Below, one piece after another: positions 19,575 through 28,443 of a stretch of 64,000 nucleotides of DNA. The notes below the pieces were generated by a model. It was not told the origin of the DNA. It saw only the letters and a program-made list of their open reading frames with translations, and did no database searches. The DNA lies in the NCBI RefSeq assembly GCF_005938625.1, contig NZ_VCNJ01000014.1:124001-188000 (forward strand). Direction: 5' to 3'. Within the stretch, counting starts at the first letter, position 1; each line of letters begins with the position of its first letter. This stretch comes from Pseudomonas fluorescens. GTDB lineage: Bacteria > Pseudomonadota > Gammaproteobacteria > Pseudomonadales > Pseudomonadaceae. Position numbers and translations under genes: made by a program.

Positions 19575-20522
19575 TTAGATTATTTTTAGAATACTTAGTA
19601 TTGATTTTGCCCGTGCGGCATAGGTGTGGTCTTTAAGCGCGCGAGACTGAGACTGCTCTGCGATGTTTCTACGACGTGACGGCGAAGAGCGTAACTCGTC
19701 GACTATTGATGCTAGTTCTGTAGGAGAATCGAATACTAATATTTCTTCATCTATAGTGAAGTAATCGGAAATCTCCAGTCCTTCTAGATAATAGCATTGA
19801 ACGGCGCCTGCCATAGCTGCTTCAAAAGTGCGCGGTCCAGGCGTCGTCGCATCTAATTGATATTTGTCATTAGCCAGATTGTGTCGGCGCCCTATATTTA
19901 ACGTAACTAGAGAGGAATTATAGTGTCTCGACATATCATCATTCGAAATCCGCATATTTTTACTGAAGTTCAACGTCTCGGGCCATTCCGCGCCAAGAAC
20001 TTCTACATTGAACTTACTTAAAGCATTTTGGCTATCCAAAAGCAATTGTGTACGATTTTGAAATCCGACGCCGCAGAAGAAAATGTCTCTATCGATGCTT
20101 TCTGAGACATCGATGAAATGAGCCTTTTTATCCGCAGCCAATGGAAGGTGAAATACTCTGGGGTGGTTGATGTGCTCTACGGCCCAACGATCATTGGAAA
20201 ATATATAATCGGCGTATTTAAGGATTTTGAAATTCAGATCAAATTCGTACGGATCATCGTGAAGCCAGAACGCGAGCGTAGCCCCGGAGCGAGTGCAGTA
20301 GTCCCTAAGGCCAGTATAGTTGCAACTGTCTGGCATACAGGACCCAAAAACAACAATAAGGTCGGGTAGAAAGCTCTTCGCTGTCTCGTTGGAAATATCT
20401 AATGAGCAGGAGGTAACGCTCTCGTCATTCAGTATTTCGGAGAAACCGCGTGCGACGTAATTCCGCAGCACTGCATTATTGTTCACACGGTCGGGAGACG
20501 CACCACAAATTAATACTTTCAC
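19575..20522 (-). CDS. CgeB-like glycosyltransferase
   Basis: This 315-residue cytoplasmic protein has the features of the CgeB/Glyco_trans_1_2 group: FWLHDDPYEF, FFCGVGFQNRTQLL, and TPGPRTFEAAMAGAVQCYYLE in the donor-binding half. Donor and acceptor are unknown. The GTG at 20522 lies one base after the preceding stop. Its plan closely parallels the N-terminal third of the fusion protein encoded just upstream (20524-23001), so the two probably arose by duplication. Confidence 0.7.
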   Translation of the reverse strand: MKVLICGASPDRVNNNAVLRNYVARGFSEILNDESVTSCSLDISNETAKSFLPDLIVVFGSCMPDSCNYTGLRDYCTRSGATLAFWLHDDPYEFDLNFKILKYADYIFSNDRWAVEHINHPRVFHLPLAADKKAHFIDVSESIDRDIFFCGVGFQNRTQLLLDSQNALSKFNVEVLGAEWPETLNFSKNMRISNDDMSRHYNSSLVTLNIGRRHNLANDKYQLDATTPGPRTFEAAMAGAVQCYYLEGLEISDYFTIDEEILVFDSPTELASIVDELRSSPSRRRNIAEQSQSRALKDHTYAARAKSILSILKII

Positions 20523-20523
20523 T

Positions 20524-23001
20524 TTACAAACGCCTAGAAATATAACGAATACTTATGCGCACTGCGGATTTTAAGCCGTGGCGCTTCCAGTGATCTACGA
20601 AGTGTGCGGTCAGTCCCGTAACTAAATGGCGAATTCTACCTATGTAATTTTTACTCCCAGATATCCCTCTAGAAGCTGCTGAGAACGCCCAGACCTCCGC
20701 GATAGGCCTCTGCAATTGGCTCAGGCTAAATGGTTCAAGGTCTTTTTGGGTTTCGATACAGTAATTTTTATCGGACATAAGATTACGATATATCGCGTTA
20801 AGTCCTGCGATATGAGTATCTGTACGTGCGATAGGCGCATTGACTGCGTTATTCCTATAGTTATCTAATAGAGAAGGGTTATCTTTTAGTTGGAGAAGAG
20901 CAGTGAATAATGCACCCTCGGAGTCAGCGGGAATCTTTATTCCATTCACACCATGAGTAACACGCTCGCCAAGTGCGCCAATATCGCTAACAATGGGTAC
21001 CAAACCACAGTCCCAAGCTTCAGATAATGTCAGACAATAGGTTTCTGGCCAGATAGAGGTGTGTAAAGACACATGGCATGAATAAATTTCTTCCGGAATC
21101 TGACCAGGATCAAATCCACCATGAACAAAGACCTGAGGAAGTGCCTTGTGGTCATTTAGCCAAAAGTAGCCGCCATCAACTCGTCCGAAGATATGAAACT
21201 CAATAGCGTGCTTCTCAAGCAGGGGAATCACTCGACTGATAACGTCTCCACCTTTGTGACTCGCGAAATTTCCTAGGATGACTACCTTTAAAGGGAGTGC
21301 TGAATTTTCAGATCTTTCCCTTGCGGACGCTTGCAAAAGGGTTGGTACTGGCAGTACGTTGATATTGGAGTGTGTCGCCACGGACGGATAGATTCTCTCC
21401 GTCAATTCCTGGCTACCTTTGGTGTTGAAAATTAGCGAATCGGAAGATGCTAAAATTTGATCCCACACCGCTCTACGTGTAGATTGACCACCGGGTAAGA
21501 TCTGGTGAGAATTCCACAGGCAAACATCGCATTGAGATTGTGAAATTTCGTCGGGTCTGCAGTAATTTCCTTTAAACGATAGCAATGTAAACTTGTGACA
21601 TATTGCATAGTAATCGTGAAAGGTCATCACCGATGGTACACCCAAGGTTTTGCACACTTCGACAAGACTTGGAACGTGACCAATCAGATGGTGAAAGTGG
21701 ACGGTAGATATATTGTAGCGGTTTAAAATCGATACGAACGCCTTTTCCCTTTCCTGGCAAGTAACCTGCCAAGGAGAGAGTACTGCTGAAAAAGAAAATG
21801 TTTCAATGTGCTCTCCTGTTTCATTGAGGAGAAGGGCATCCGATACTTTTTTCATGCAAGGAGAGTAGAAATAAATTTCGTATGTGTCGCGTAAAACTTG
21901 GCTGATATTATGTAAATAAACTTCAACGCCACCAAAGTTTCCGTTTGCTACAACGTTGTGAACAACGAATAGCAGGCGTGGTTTTTTTTGTCCTACGAAG
22001 ATCGGCTGAGCTATTTCAACCAGGGATGCTGATGGGAGTTTCTGAAGTTCCGATAGAACGTAAGAGGCTCTATTCTCATAGCAATGCTGTGCCAGTGCTT
22101 TATTTTGTGCTCGAACAGCGATGTCATAGCGTAGTTCGGGGTCAGAACGTAATTTTTTTACAGATTCGATCAGGTCCTGAGCACCTTCGAAATATATAAA
22201 CTCTTTTCCTGGTTCGAAATATTCCGCAGCTTCTTCTATTTTTGTTTGAACTAGTTGCACTGTGCCCGCCAACGCCGCTTCGAAAAGGCGCGGTGGTGGG
22301 GTCTCTGCAAATTCATTTTGACCCGACGAAGAAAATACCCGTGGGAGGACCAATGTTGCCACACTGGAGTTCGCAAATCTTGCGAAATCAATCGGAGATG
22401 TTCTCCAGTTCAGTTGGCTCGCTGGCAGCGATAGGTTTACTTTAGGTAAATGCGGATTGGTAGGTAGAGCAATTTTCGCTTTAATTCCTTCGTCTGCCCA
22501 ATTTGACCCTAGCATTTCGCGGATCAATTCCACTCTATTTGGCCAAGCGGTACCTGCAAAAAAAACGTCATAACGCAGAGACATCGTTGCACTTTGCACA
22601 GGAATGAAATGGAATGGTTTCGCTCCAGCTAGTGCAAGATGCCTACCTTTATCGCCATACGCAGATACCGAAGCGGAATCATTGGTGAAAATAAGGTCAA
22701 ACATATCTGAGTTAGCTACGTTCACACTTAGTTCATACGGGTCTTCAGTGACCCAGAGAACGGAGTGATTACAGATGGCGGCCAAGCGTAAACAAATTGC
22801 CCGATTTAGTTCCTCTCCGTCGAATGCGAAAAATAAGTTACATTTATTTGCAATCGCCAAGGGCACCGCTTCATTGAGTTCTGCCTTAATAACTACTTCT
22901 ACATCGGGACTATTCATAAGTGCCCGATGGAGGGCTATGCAAATATAATGATTGGGGTTGCTACTTTTTGTATCAACCAAAATTATTCTATGCTTTGTCA
23001 C
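20524..23001 (-). CDS. Two-domain glycosyltransferase: CgeB-like plus GT4
   Basis: This 825-residue protein carries two transferase modules. Residues 1-330 are CgeB-like (LWVTEDPYELSV, FFAGTAWPNRVELI, TPPPRLFEAALAGTVQL). Residues 345-735 are a GT-B family 4 domain: FVVHNVVANGNFGGVEVYLH, VILGNFASHKGGDV, and the donor-site ETYCLTLSEAWDCGLVPIV. Two active sites would let it add two residues, as bifunctional O-chain polymerases do. The start is GTG at 23001. The last ~90 residues (after about 735) match nothing recognised. It is probably the main chain-building enzyme of the ABC-exported polymer, by inference from its size and place. Confidence 0.7.
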   Translation of the reverse strand: MTKHRIILVDTKSSNPNHYICIALHRALMNSPDVEVVIKAELNEAVPLAIANKCNLFFAFDGEELNRAICLRLAAICNHSVLWVTEDPYELSVNVANSDMFDLIFTNDSASVSAYGDKGRHLALAGAKPFHFIPVQSATMSLRYDVFFAGTAWPNRVELIREMLGSNWADEGIKAKIALPTNPHLPKVNLSLPASQLNWRTSPIDFARFANSSVATLVLPRVFSSSGQNEFAETPPPRLFEAALAGTVQLVQTKIEEAAEYFEPGKEFIYFEGAQDLIESVKKLRSDPELRYDIAVRAQNKALAQHCYENRASYVLSELQKLPSASLVEIAQPIFVGQKKPRLLFVVHNVVANGNFGGVEVYLHNISQVLRDTYEIYFYSPCMKKVSDALLLNETGEHIETFSFSAVLSPWQVTCQEREKAFVSILNRYNISTVHFHHLIGHVPSLVEVCKTLGVPSVMTFHDYYAICHKFTLLSFKGNYCRPDEISQSQCDVCLWNSHQILPGGQSTRRAVWDQILASSDSLIFNTKGSQELTERIYPSVATHSNINVLPVPTLLQASARERSENSALPLKVVILGNFASHKGGDVISRVIPLLEKHAIEFHIFGRVDGGYFWLNDHKALPQVFVHGGFDPGQIPEEIYSCHVSLHTSIWPETYCLTLSEAWDCGLVPIVSDIGALGERVTHGVNGIKIPADSEGALFTALLQLKDNPSLLDNYRNNAVNAPIARTDTHIAGLNAIYRNLMSDKNYCIETQKDLEPFSLSQLQRPIAEVWAFSAASRGISGSKNYIGRIRHLVTGLTAHFVDHWKRHGLKSAVRISIRYISRRL

Positions 23002-23030
23002 TACGCAATTTCCTTGGCGTGCTGTCTGTG

Positions 23031-23978
23031 TCAGCGCTTAATCAAAGCAATCAACTTTCGAAGAGGTGCCGTTAATTTCCATGACGTAGAGTTTTTCAAC
23101 GATGCCACACGGAGTTCTTCTAGATTTTTAATGCGGACGATTTCATTTGCAAGTGTGGTCTGATGATCATTAGTTAGGTTAACGATCTCTTCATTTAACC
23201 GCGCTATCTCGGCAGCAGCTTCATTGTTCGAGCTTTCCAGATGATAAATTCTTTGCGCAGCCTGCCCTAATTGATAGCGCAACGAAGGCACTTCGCCCAA
23301 CCGAGAATATAGGCTCTTTAGAAACTTTCCGTCTTCACTGGAACGATTGCATAGTTCTTTCAGTTGGGCATTTTGCTCTGTACCAACCAGAAGGACGCCT
23401 AGCCCGTGGTAGTGATCGAAGCGGAAGTGCGGGTAGCTCTTGGTAATTTCTTCCCAAAAACGCCAAACGCCGAATCCAGAATCACGAACGTTGATATCGT
23501 GGAAAATAACGACGGCTCTGTCGGAAAGCTTGCTTTTCCATGTCTCGAAGTCATGGCTTACGGCTTCATAGGTATGGAAGCCGTCGATGTGCAGTAAATC
23601 AATAGAACCGTCAGCAAACTCTAAGGCTGCATCATCAAAGCGCTGACGAATAAGTCTTGAAAATGCGCTGAAATGTTCTTCATTATGGGAGGCAATTTCG
23701 TTGAAAATGTTGTCGTTATAGAATCCTGCGTGTGCATCGCCTTCCCAGGTATCTACCGCGTAGCACCGTGTATCAATATTACCTTCAACGGCAGACTGGC
23801 AGAAGGCAAAATAAGACATTCCCAAATGTGTACCGAGTTCAACAAATACACGTGGTTTTTGTGTTTGCATTAGCCAGCCGGCGAACGGAACGTGTCCCGT
23901 CCACGCACTCAACACGTTGCGTCTTGGTGCGATAAGCATTGAGTTGTTAATTAAAGCTGCATTGTCAAGACTATTCAT
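23031..23978 (-). CDS. Class I SAM methyltransferase with C-terminal coiled coil
   Basis: Residues 30-220 form a methyltransferase of the Methyltransf_24 type: FVELGTHLGMSYFAFCQ is the AdoMet-binding loop and DLLHIDGFHTYEAVSHD the second acidic region. Residues about 225-295 are rich in heptad-like Leu/Ile/Glu/Asn (IYHLESSNNEAAAEIARLNE onward) and should form a coiled coil; the tail SWKLTAPLRKLIALIKR is amphipathic and basic. The gene directly follows wzm/wzt, whose Wzt has a carbohydrate-binding tail. In such systems a coiled-coil methyltransferase or kinase (WbdD) caps the chain, so this is a candidate chain terminator. Confidence 0.7.
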   Translation of the reverse strand: MNSLDNAALINNSMLIAPRRNVLSAWTGHVPFAGWLMQTQKPRVFVELGTHLGMSYFAFCQSAVEGNIDTRCYAVDTWEGDAHAGFYNDNIFNEIASHNEEHFSAFSRLIRQRFDDAALEFADGSIDLLHIDGFHTYEAVSHDFETWKSKLSDRAVVIFHDINVRDSGFGVWRFWEEITKSYPHFRFDHYHGLGVLLVGTEQNAQLKELCNRSSEDGKFLKSLYSRLGEVPSLRYQLGQAAQRIYHLESSNNEAAAEIARLNEEIVNLTNDHQTTLANEIVRIKNLEELRVASLKNSTSWKLTAPLRKLIALIKR

Positions 23979-24014
23979 TTGGGAATACCACTGTTCATTC
24001 AGTTAAGCACGTAA

Positions 24015-25331
24015 TTACAGGCTTGATTTATAGAGTTCTACTACTTGCATTGGAAGACCAACCAGCCCTCCAACGTCAGATACACCTTGAGCCTTGATTA
24101 CAAGGGCATCATGAATCCACTGCAACTGAGTATGTTCTTGCTGAGTCCCATCGGCGATAGCAATCGATACGGTATAGTCAGAGTCAGGCAGTGCAGGAAA
24201 AACAAACTGGAAAGATGCGTGTAAACGGCCGCCCATAGAGCAGCTTATTCCTTGAACTCTATCGGCCGCAAACGTATTCGATCCAAACAGTGTTTGCCCG
24301 AGGCGATCTCTTACAAAGAACCCAACGATTGGAGACTTGATCTCTTGCAGTGCTTCAACGTCGATCTGAAACACCACCGTAGTATGGTGCTTTGCTTTTT
24401 GAATTATATTCCCTTCAGTATCTCGGAACGTCGCTGAAACGACCTTGGCTCCTCCAGCCCCAAATCCAGTTTCAGTTGTTCGAAATGGCAAAAACCAAAG
24501 CGTTTCACCATCAACCGCGTCACCGATATCTTCTGCATCAGTCTCTATCTGTTTCAGAATTTGCTCATTGGACGGAACATCTGTATTGCCTTGATTTGAT
24601 TCTATTATTTCTGCCAGGTAGGCATCACAGATGTTTTTAGCCGGGCCAGTAGCAACGTGCGTGCCATTCCTTAGCCAGATAGCTTTGGTGCAGAGAGCTT
24701 TTACTGCAGCAGTGTCGTGGCTTACAAATAGGACTGTTCCGTTGGCCATGAAATTACGCAAAAACCGCATACATTTTTGAGTGAAAAATGCGTCTCCTAC
24801 TGCCAGAGCTTCATCGATGATGAGGATCTCAGCGTCGACGTGCGCGATTACGGCAAACGCTAGTCGAACAAACATCCCACTCGAATAGGATTTGACTGGC
24901 TGATTTATAAAGTCGCCAATATCTGCAAAGGCCGTGATATCTTCGAAGCGTTCTGTAATTTGAGCAGGTGTCAACCCATAGAGTGACGCCGCTAAATACA
25001 CATTCTCCCGGCCACTAAACTCCGGGTTGAAGCCCGCACCGAGCTCAAGTAATGCTGCGATTTTTGCATTTGTCTGCACGGTGCCGGCAGAGGTATTTAA
25101 CGTGCCGCAAATAATTTGCAGTAAAGTCGACTTGCCACTCCCGTTTCGCCCGACAATTCCAACAGTCTCACCTCTTTTGACTTCAAATGAAATATTTCGT
25201 AGGGCCCAAAAATCCTGTGAGTATTTCTTGCGTCCGAAAGCAAACATTTGAAGAAGCCGATCTCTCGGCTTCTCATATATTTGATAGCACTTGTCAACAC
25301 CTTCGAGCTTTATCACTATGTCAGAGCACAT
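24015..25331 (-). CDS. wzt: O-polysaccharide ABC transporter ATP-binding protein with carbohydrate-binding domain
   Basis: Residues 1-235 are an ABC ATPase: Walker A GRNGSGKST, signature SYSSGMF, Walker B ILIIDEALAVGD, then the switch His in VSHD. Residues about 270-438 form a beta-rich extension (TFRDTEGNIIQKAKHHTTVVF, FQFVFPALPDSDYTVSIAIA) like the carbohydrate-binding domain of Wzt proteins that recognise a modified chain end. It energises export of the lipid-linked chain with Wzm. The ATG at 25331 lies inside the end of wzm (11-base overlap); a TTG six bases earlier is possible. Confidence 0.88.
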   Translation of the reverse strand: MCSDIVIKLEGVDKCYQIYEKPRDRLLQMFAFGRKKYSQDFWALRNISFEVKRGETVGIVGRNGSGKSTLLQIICGTLNTSAGTVQTNAKIAALLELGAGFNPEFSGRENVYLAASLYGLTPAQITERFEDITAFADIGDFINQPVKSYSSGMFVRLAFAVIAHVDAEILIIDEALAVGDAFFTQKCMRFLRNFMANGTVLFVSHDTAAVKALCTKAIWLRNGTHVATGPAKNICDAYLAEIIESNQGNTDVPSNEQILKQIETDAEDIGDAVDGETLWFLPFRTTETGFGAGGAKVVSATFRDTEGNIIQKAKHHTTVVFQIDVEALQEIKSPIVGFFVRDRLGQTLFGSNTFAADRVQGISCSMGGRLHASFQFVFPALPDSDYTVSIAIADGTQQEHTQLQWIHDALVIKAQGVSDVGGLVGLPMQVVELYKSSL

Positions 25332-26139
25332 CTGCAAAACCTTTCCTAGTTTTCTGAAACCACATAAATCCTAGGCAGGCGAAAACTGCTGAGATCAATA
25401 GGTTGACGAGAAAGAGTCCAATATTCGGTACCGTTTCGGAGATTAGTATTTCTCTAACCTGTTCTATAACGGATGTAAGCGGATTCAAGTGCATGAATAG
25501 TTGAAACTTCTCTGGCAATGCGCTTACGGGGTAAAAAATGGGAGAGAGAAACATCAGCATTGTAATAAAGACGCCGATAATTTGCCCAACATCTCTAAGA
25601 TATACACCTAGGGAAGCGAGGAACCATGAGATACCTAGAGATAATAGTATCAGTGGCAAAAGAACGACAGGAAACAGCAGGAGCGTAAAGTGAGGTTCGC
25701 CCAAGAATAGAAGATAGAAGATTAGCCAGACCAAAAAGCTGACAAAGGTATGAAAAAGAGCTGCGCCAATACTTACAAAAGGCAATATTTCTAAAGGGAA
25801 GATGACTTTTTTAACGTAGTTCCCGTTTGCGATTATAAGATTCGGGGCTCTACCGATGCACTCCGAAAAGAAATTGAACACCAGGAGCCCTGCAAACAGA
25901 ATCAACGCGAACTCAGCTTTGGATCCTGTTCCACCTCCCCATTTTGTTTTGAATACGACGCTGAATATAAATGTGTACACAATGAGCATTAGTACCGGTG
26001 TCAAAAATGACCACAGCAGACCTAGTGCCGAACCACGGTAACGACCAATTACTTCGCGTTTGATCAGTGCGAGCCCCAGACTCCGATTCCGCCAAAGGCT
26101 AGAGATCATTTCGACTGGGGAGATACTAAATTCTTTCAT
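25321..26139 (-). CDS. wzm: O-polysaccharide ABC transporter permease
   Basis: This 272-residue ABC-2 type permease has six hydrophobic segments and the typical N-terminal amphipathic region before LIKREVIGRYRGSALGLLWSFLTPVLM. It forms the inner-membrane channel that moves completed undecaprenyl-diphosphate polymers to the periplasm. It overlaps wzt. No wzx, wzy or wzz gene was seen in the locus, which agrees with an ABC-exporter route. The ATG at 26139 follows the stop of a 105-codon frame after one base. Confidence 0.88.
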   Translation of the reverse strand: MKEFSISPVEMISSLWRNRSLGLALIKREVIGRYRGSALGLLWSFLTPVLMLIVYTFIFSVVFKTKWGGGTGSKAEFALILFAGLLVFNFFSECIGRAPNLIIANGNYVKKVIFPLEILPFVSIGAALFHTFVSFLVWLIFYLLFLGEPHFTLLLFPVVLLPLILLSLGISWFLASLGVYLRDVGQIIGVFITMLMFLSPIFYPVSALPEKFQLFMHLNPLTSVIEQVREILISETVPNIGLFLVNLLISAVFACLGFMWFQKTRKGFADVL

Positions 26140-26140
26140 T

Positions 26141-26458
26141 TCAAATACAGTTCCATGGTAATAAATCAGCGTTTAAGAATTGGGCAGGTCGAGTTGGATG
26201 AATGTCGAACAAGACATCAAATGTTTGCCCTGCTGAATCACGCTTAGATCTTCCATGAAATTTCTGATTCCGATGGTGCAAAATAGCCAGTAAAAATGCT
26301 GCTGAGCCAAACTGATCAGCTTGGGCAATGAAGGGGGTATCATTCATGGGCGCAATGGATTTCCCAGGGATAGGGTTCAAGTGAAAGCTGTCGCTAGCTT
26401 CCCCCAAGACTTTTCTCTCGGATGAGGTGAAATCAAGCCCAAGGGCGGTCGCTCTCAT
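26141..26458 (-). pseudogene. Unrecognised 105-codon frame, possible gene remnant
   Basis: This open frame ends one base before the wzm start, which suggests it once belonged to the same operon. The 105-residue translation (SFHLNPIPGKSIAPMNDTPF, GQTFDVLFDIHPTRPAQFLN) looks protein-like but no family is recognised. A second open stretch directly upstream (about 26460-26625, minus strand) ends in LVEELKRYYGEVS and a TAG just before this ATG; it has no start of its own and looks like the 3' end of a truncated gene. Either one small gene plus a truncated one, or two remnants of deleted genes. Confidence 0.35.
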
Positions 26459-27011
26459 CTATGACACTTCTCCATAATATCTCTTAAGTTCCTCTACTAG
26501 GTTTTCGACGCTTGCGAAAGGTCGAATATCACCGCGAGTAAGGAGTGAGCGGTTCGTCAGACCTTCCTTGGCCGCATATCCGTCGCACCTCCTAATGTCG
26601 GCGGTCTAGCGGCAGTTTGGAATACTCCTTTTCTCGTTGACTTTAATTCAGATTTATGGTGCTTTTCTCAGTTGGCTCTTGGAGGTTGGGGCACACTGCG
26701 TACATTTTGGCGCTAAAAGCCTTAGCTTACAAGCCGTCGCAATCGAGCTCTTGATCATAAATTGGCTATTGTGAGGCTGGTTTGAGAGCGGGCTGAGCTT
26801 CGCTCTTCATTCCAGGCGGCGCGTAGGGGCTTGGTGGGAGTCTCTATCATCTCTCTGCAGGTGATTAGCATGGCGCTTTCTCTTGGACGCAGGTGAGAAG
26901 GTTTGTTGATATACCGCTATAGGCTGTCATATCGATATCATGCTTTTCCGGTTGGATGCCTGTACAGTGATAGTGTGTTTGATAACTTGAAGTTGATGTT
27001 TTTTGAATAGG
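26459..27011. other. 553-base region without an intact gene upstream of the exporter operon
   Basis: No intact gene or RNA is seen. At 26460-26625 the minus strand reads as a C-terminal protein fragment bounded upstream by a TAG codon. The rest has several stops in all frames. The promoter of the leftward wzm operon should lie here, but no strong promoter was found by eye. The content suggests decayed coding sequence left by island rearrangement. Confidence 0.5.
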
Positions 27012-27992
27012 CTATATTTTTTTAAGCAGGATAGAGCCATACATGGCGATATTGCCCTTAACAGTTTGCCGGTAAATACCTAGTTTTATAAGTTGCAGTA
27101 GTCTTTTGGGTAGTTTTTCTTGTCTTGCAGTTTTAAATTGTTCGAGTATTAGTTGATTTTCTTTTTTGAGATGCCGCTGCATGCTTTCAAGTGCTGCAAT
27201 ATTTTGGCTGTTCCAGTCGGAGTGCAGTCCGTGAAACACCATTGCTAAGTGTTTAAATTTGGTTTGCCAGTCTTGTTTGTTGCCGATTATATTGTGCTCA
27301 TGCTGTCGATAAAAAATTTTTGCTTCGCTGTCGAAGTAGATTATACCTCCGGCGCCTGATATAAGCTGGTATGCCCACCAGTCATGGGACGCCACCATTA
27401 CGTCTTCATGAGTTGCCTCGAGAAGGTTCAGCGCGGCCTGATTAAATACCATGGTATTGCCGCCACTGATGCTTTGCACTAATGCATTTAAAAAGTGGGG
27501 CGGGCGTTTGAAGTTGGTCGATTGACCTATAAGGCTTCCAGATTCACTAACCAGTTGCGTGCGGCCGCAATACAAAGCAGGGAGATCTGTAGCAGTATTG
27601 CCTATGTGTTGAAGAGCAACCTGTAGTTTGTCTTCTTTCCATACGTCATCTTGATCGGACCAAGCGTAAAAATCGGCCGTCACCACAGCTTTTGCTTTTC
27701 GGGTCAGTGAGAGAAAATTAGCGACATAGCCACGCTGAGGGCCATCGGTTATGTGGATGCGATCGGTGCCCCACCGTTCAGTGTAGTCCTCTAGTAGTCG
27801 TCGCGTGCCATCTTGTGAGCCATCATCAGAAACTACCAGTGTCCAATTACTATGCGATTGCGTAAAAAAAGAGTCGAGTTGCTGCCGGAGAAAGCGCTCG
27901 CCATTATAGGTGCACATCAATATTGCAACGCGGGGCACTTCTAAGTGTTCACTTTGAACTTGGTTGTTTTTGAGGTGTTTAACAATCGGCAA
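27012..27992 (-). CDS. Family 2 glycosyltransferase, rhamnosyltransferase-like
   Basis: This 326-residue GT-A enzyme has VAILMCTYNGERFLRQQLDS, SDDGSQDGTRRLL and the WSDQDDVWKED motif. It is the same type as the transferase at 8790-9713 and may also use dTDP-L-rhamnose. The start is a TTG at 27992 with GGAAGG seven bases upstream, which decides in favour of this codon over the GTG at 27938. It is separated from the wzm operon by about 550 bases and may have its own promoter in the gap shared with wbpM. Confidence 0.78.
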   Translation of the reverse strand: MPIVKHLKNNQVQSEHLEVPRVAILMCTYNGERFLRQQLDSFFTQSHSNWTLVVSDDGSQDGTRRLLEDYTERWGTDRIHITDGPQRGYVANFLSLTRKAKAVVTADFYAWSDQDDVWKEDKLQVALQHIGNTATDLPALYCGRTQLVSESGSLIGQSTNFKRPPHFLNALVQSISGGNTMVFNQAALNLLEATHEDVMVASHDWWAYQLISGAGGIIYFDSEAKIFYRQHEHNIIGNKQDWQTKFKHLAMVFHGLHSDWNSQNIAALESMQRHLKKENQLILEQFKTARQEKLPKRLLQLIKLGIYRQTVKGNIAMYGSILLKKI

Positions 27993-28443
27993 TCAATAAC
28001 CTTCCGTGTCTGTCGTCGTATTCTATTGGTTTTTGTAATTTATCTAAAATATCACAAACCGTTCTGCTATCCATTCGAAAATTCTGATCTGTTTGAAGAA
28101 AATTCAAGGACGTGTTCGCCCGGAATTTTAGGGGGGGCGGGGTGTCTCTGGTGGCGTCGTGCTACTGAATGCTTGACTTGCTGAAGAGTTTTCTTTTGGG
28201 AGGGGGCTGGACTACGGAGGGCGTGGCCTCCTTTCTTATTTGAACGCTACAATTGAGAATGGGTTTCATTTTTGTTTTCTGGCGGGCCAGCGTTCAACTG
28301 CGGGCTCGGGATTTCACTCCAAGAGCAATCTTGTAGCTTTTCTGAGGTCGATATCTTTGTAGCTCCAAATTTTTCAGGTGCGTACAATGGCCTCGCATGT
28401 AAGAGCGCACAGGTGGAGGCGTAATACGGTGTCGGATGATGTC
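27993..28443. promoter_or_regulatory. Divergent intergenic region between glycosyltransferase and wbpM
   Basis: This 451-base gap (up to the chosen wbpM start) separates divergent genes and must hold promoters for both. It contains several G-runs (for example around 28129-28142 and 28200-28208) and no open frame of interest. The earlier in-frame GTG codons of wbpM at 28378 and 28429 lie inside it. No confident -35/-10 element was identified. Confidence 0.35.
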
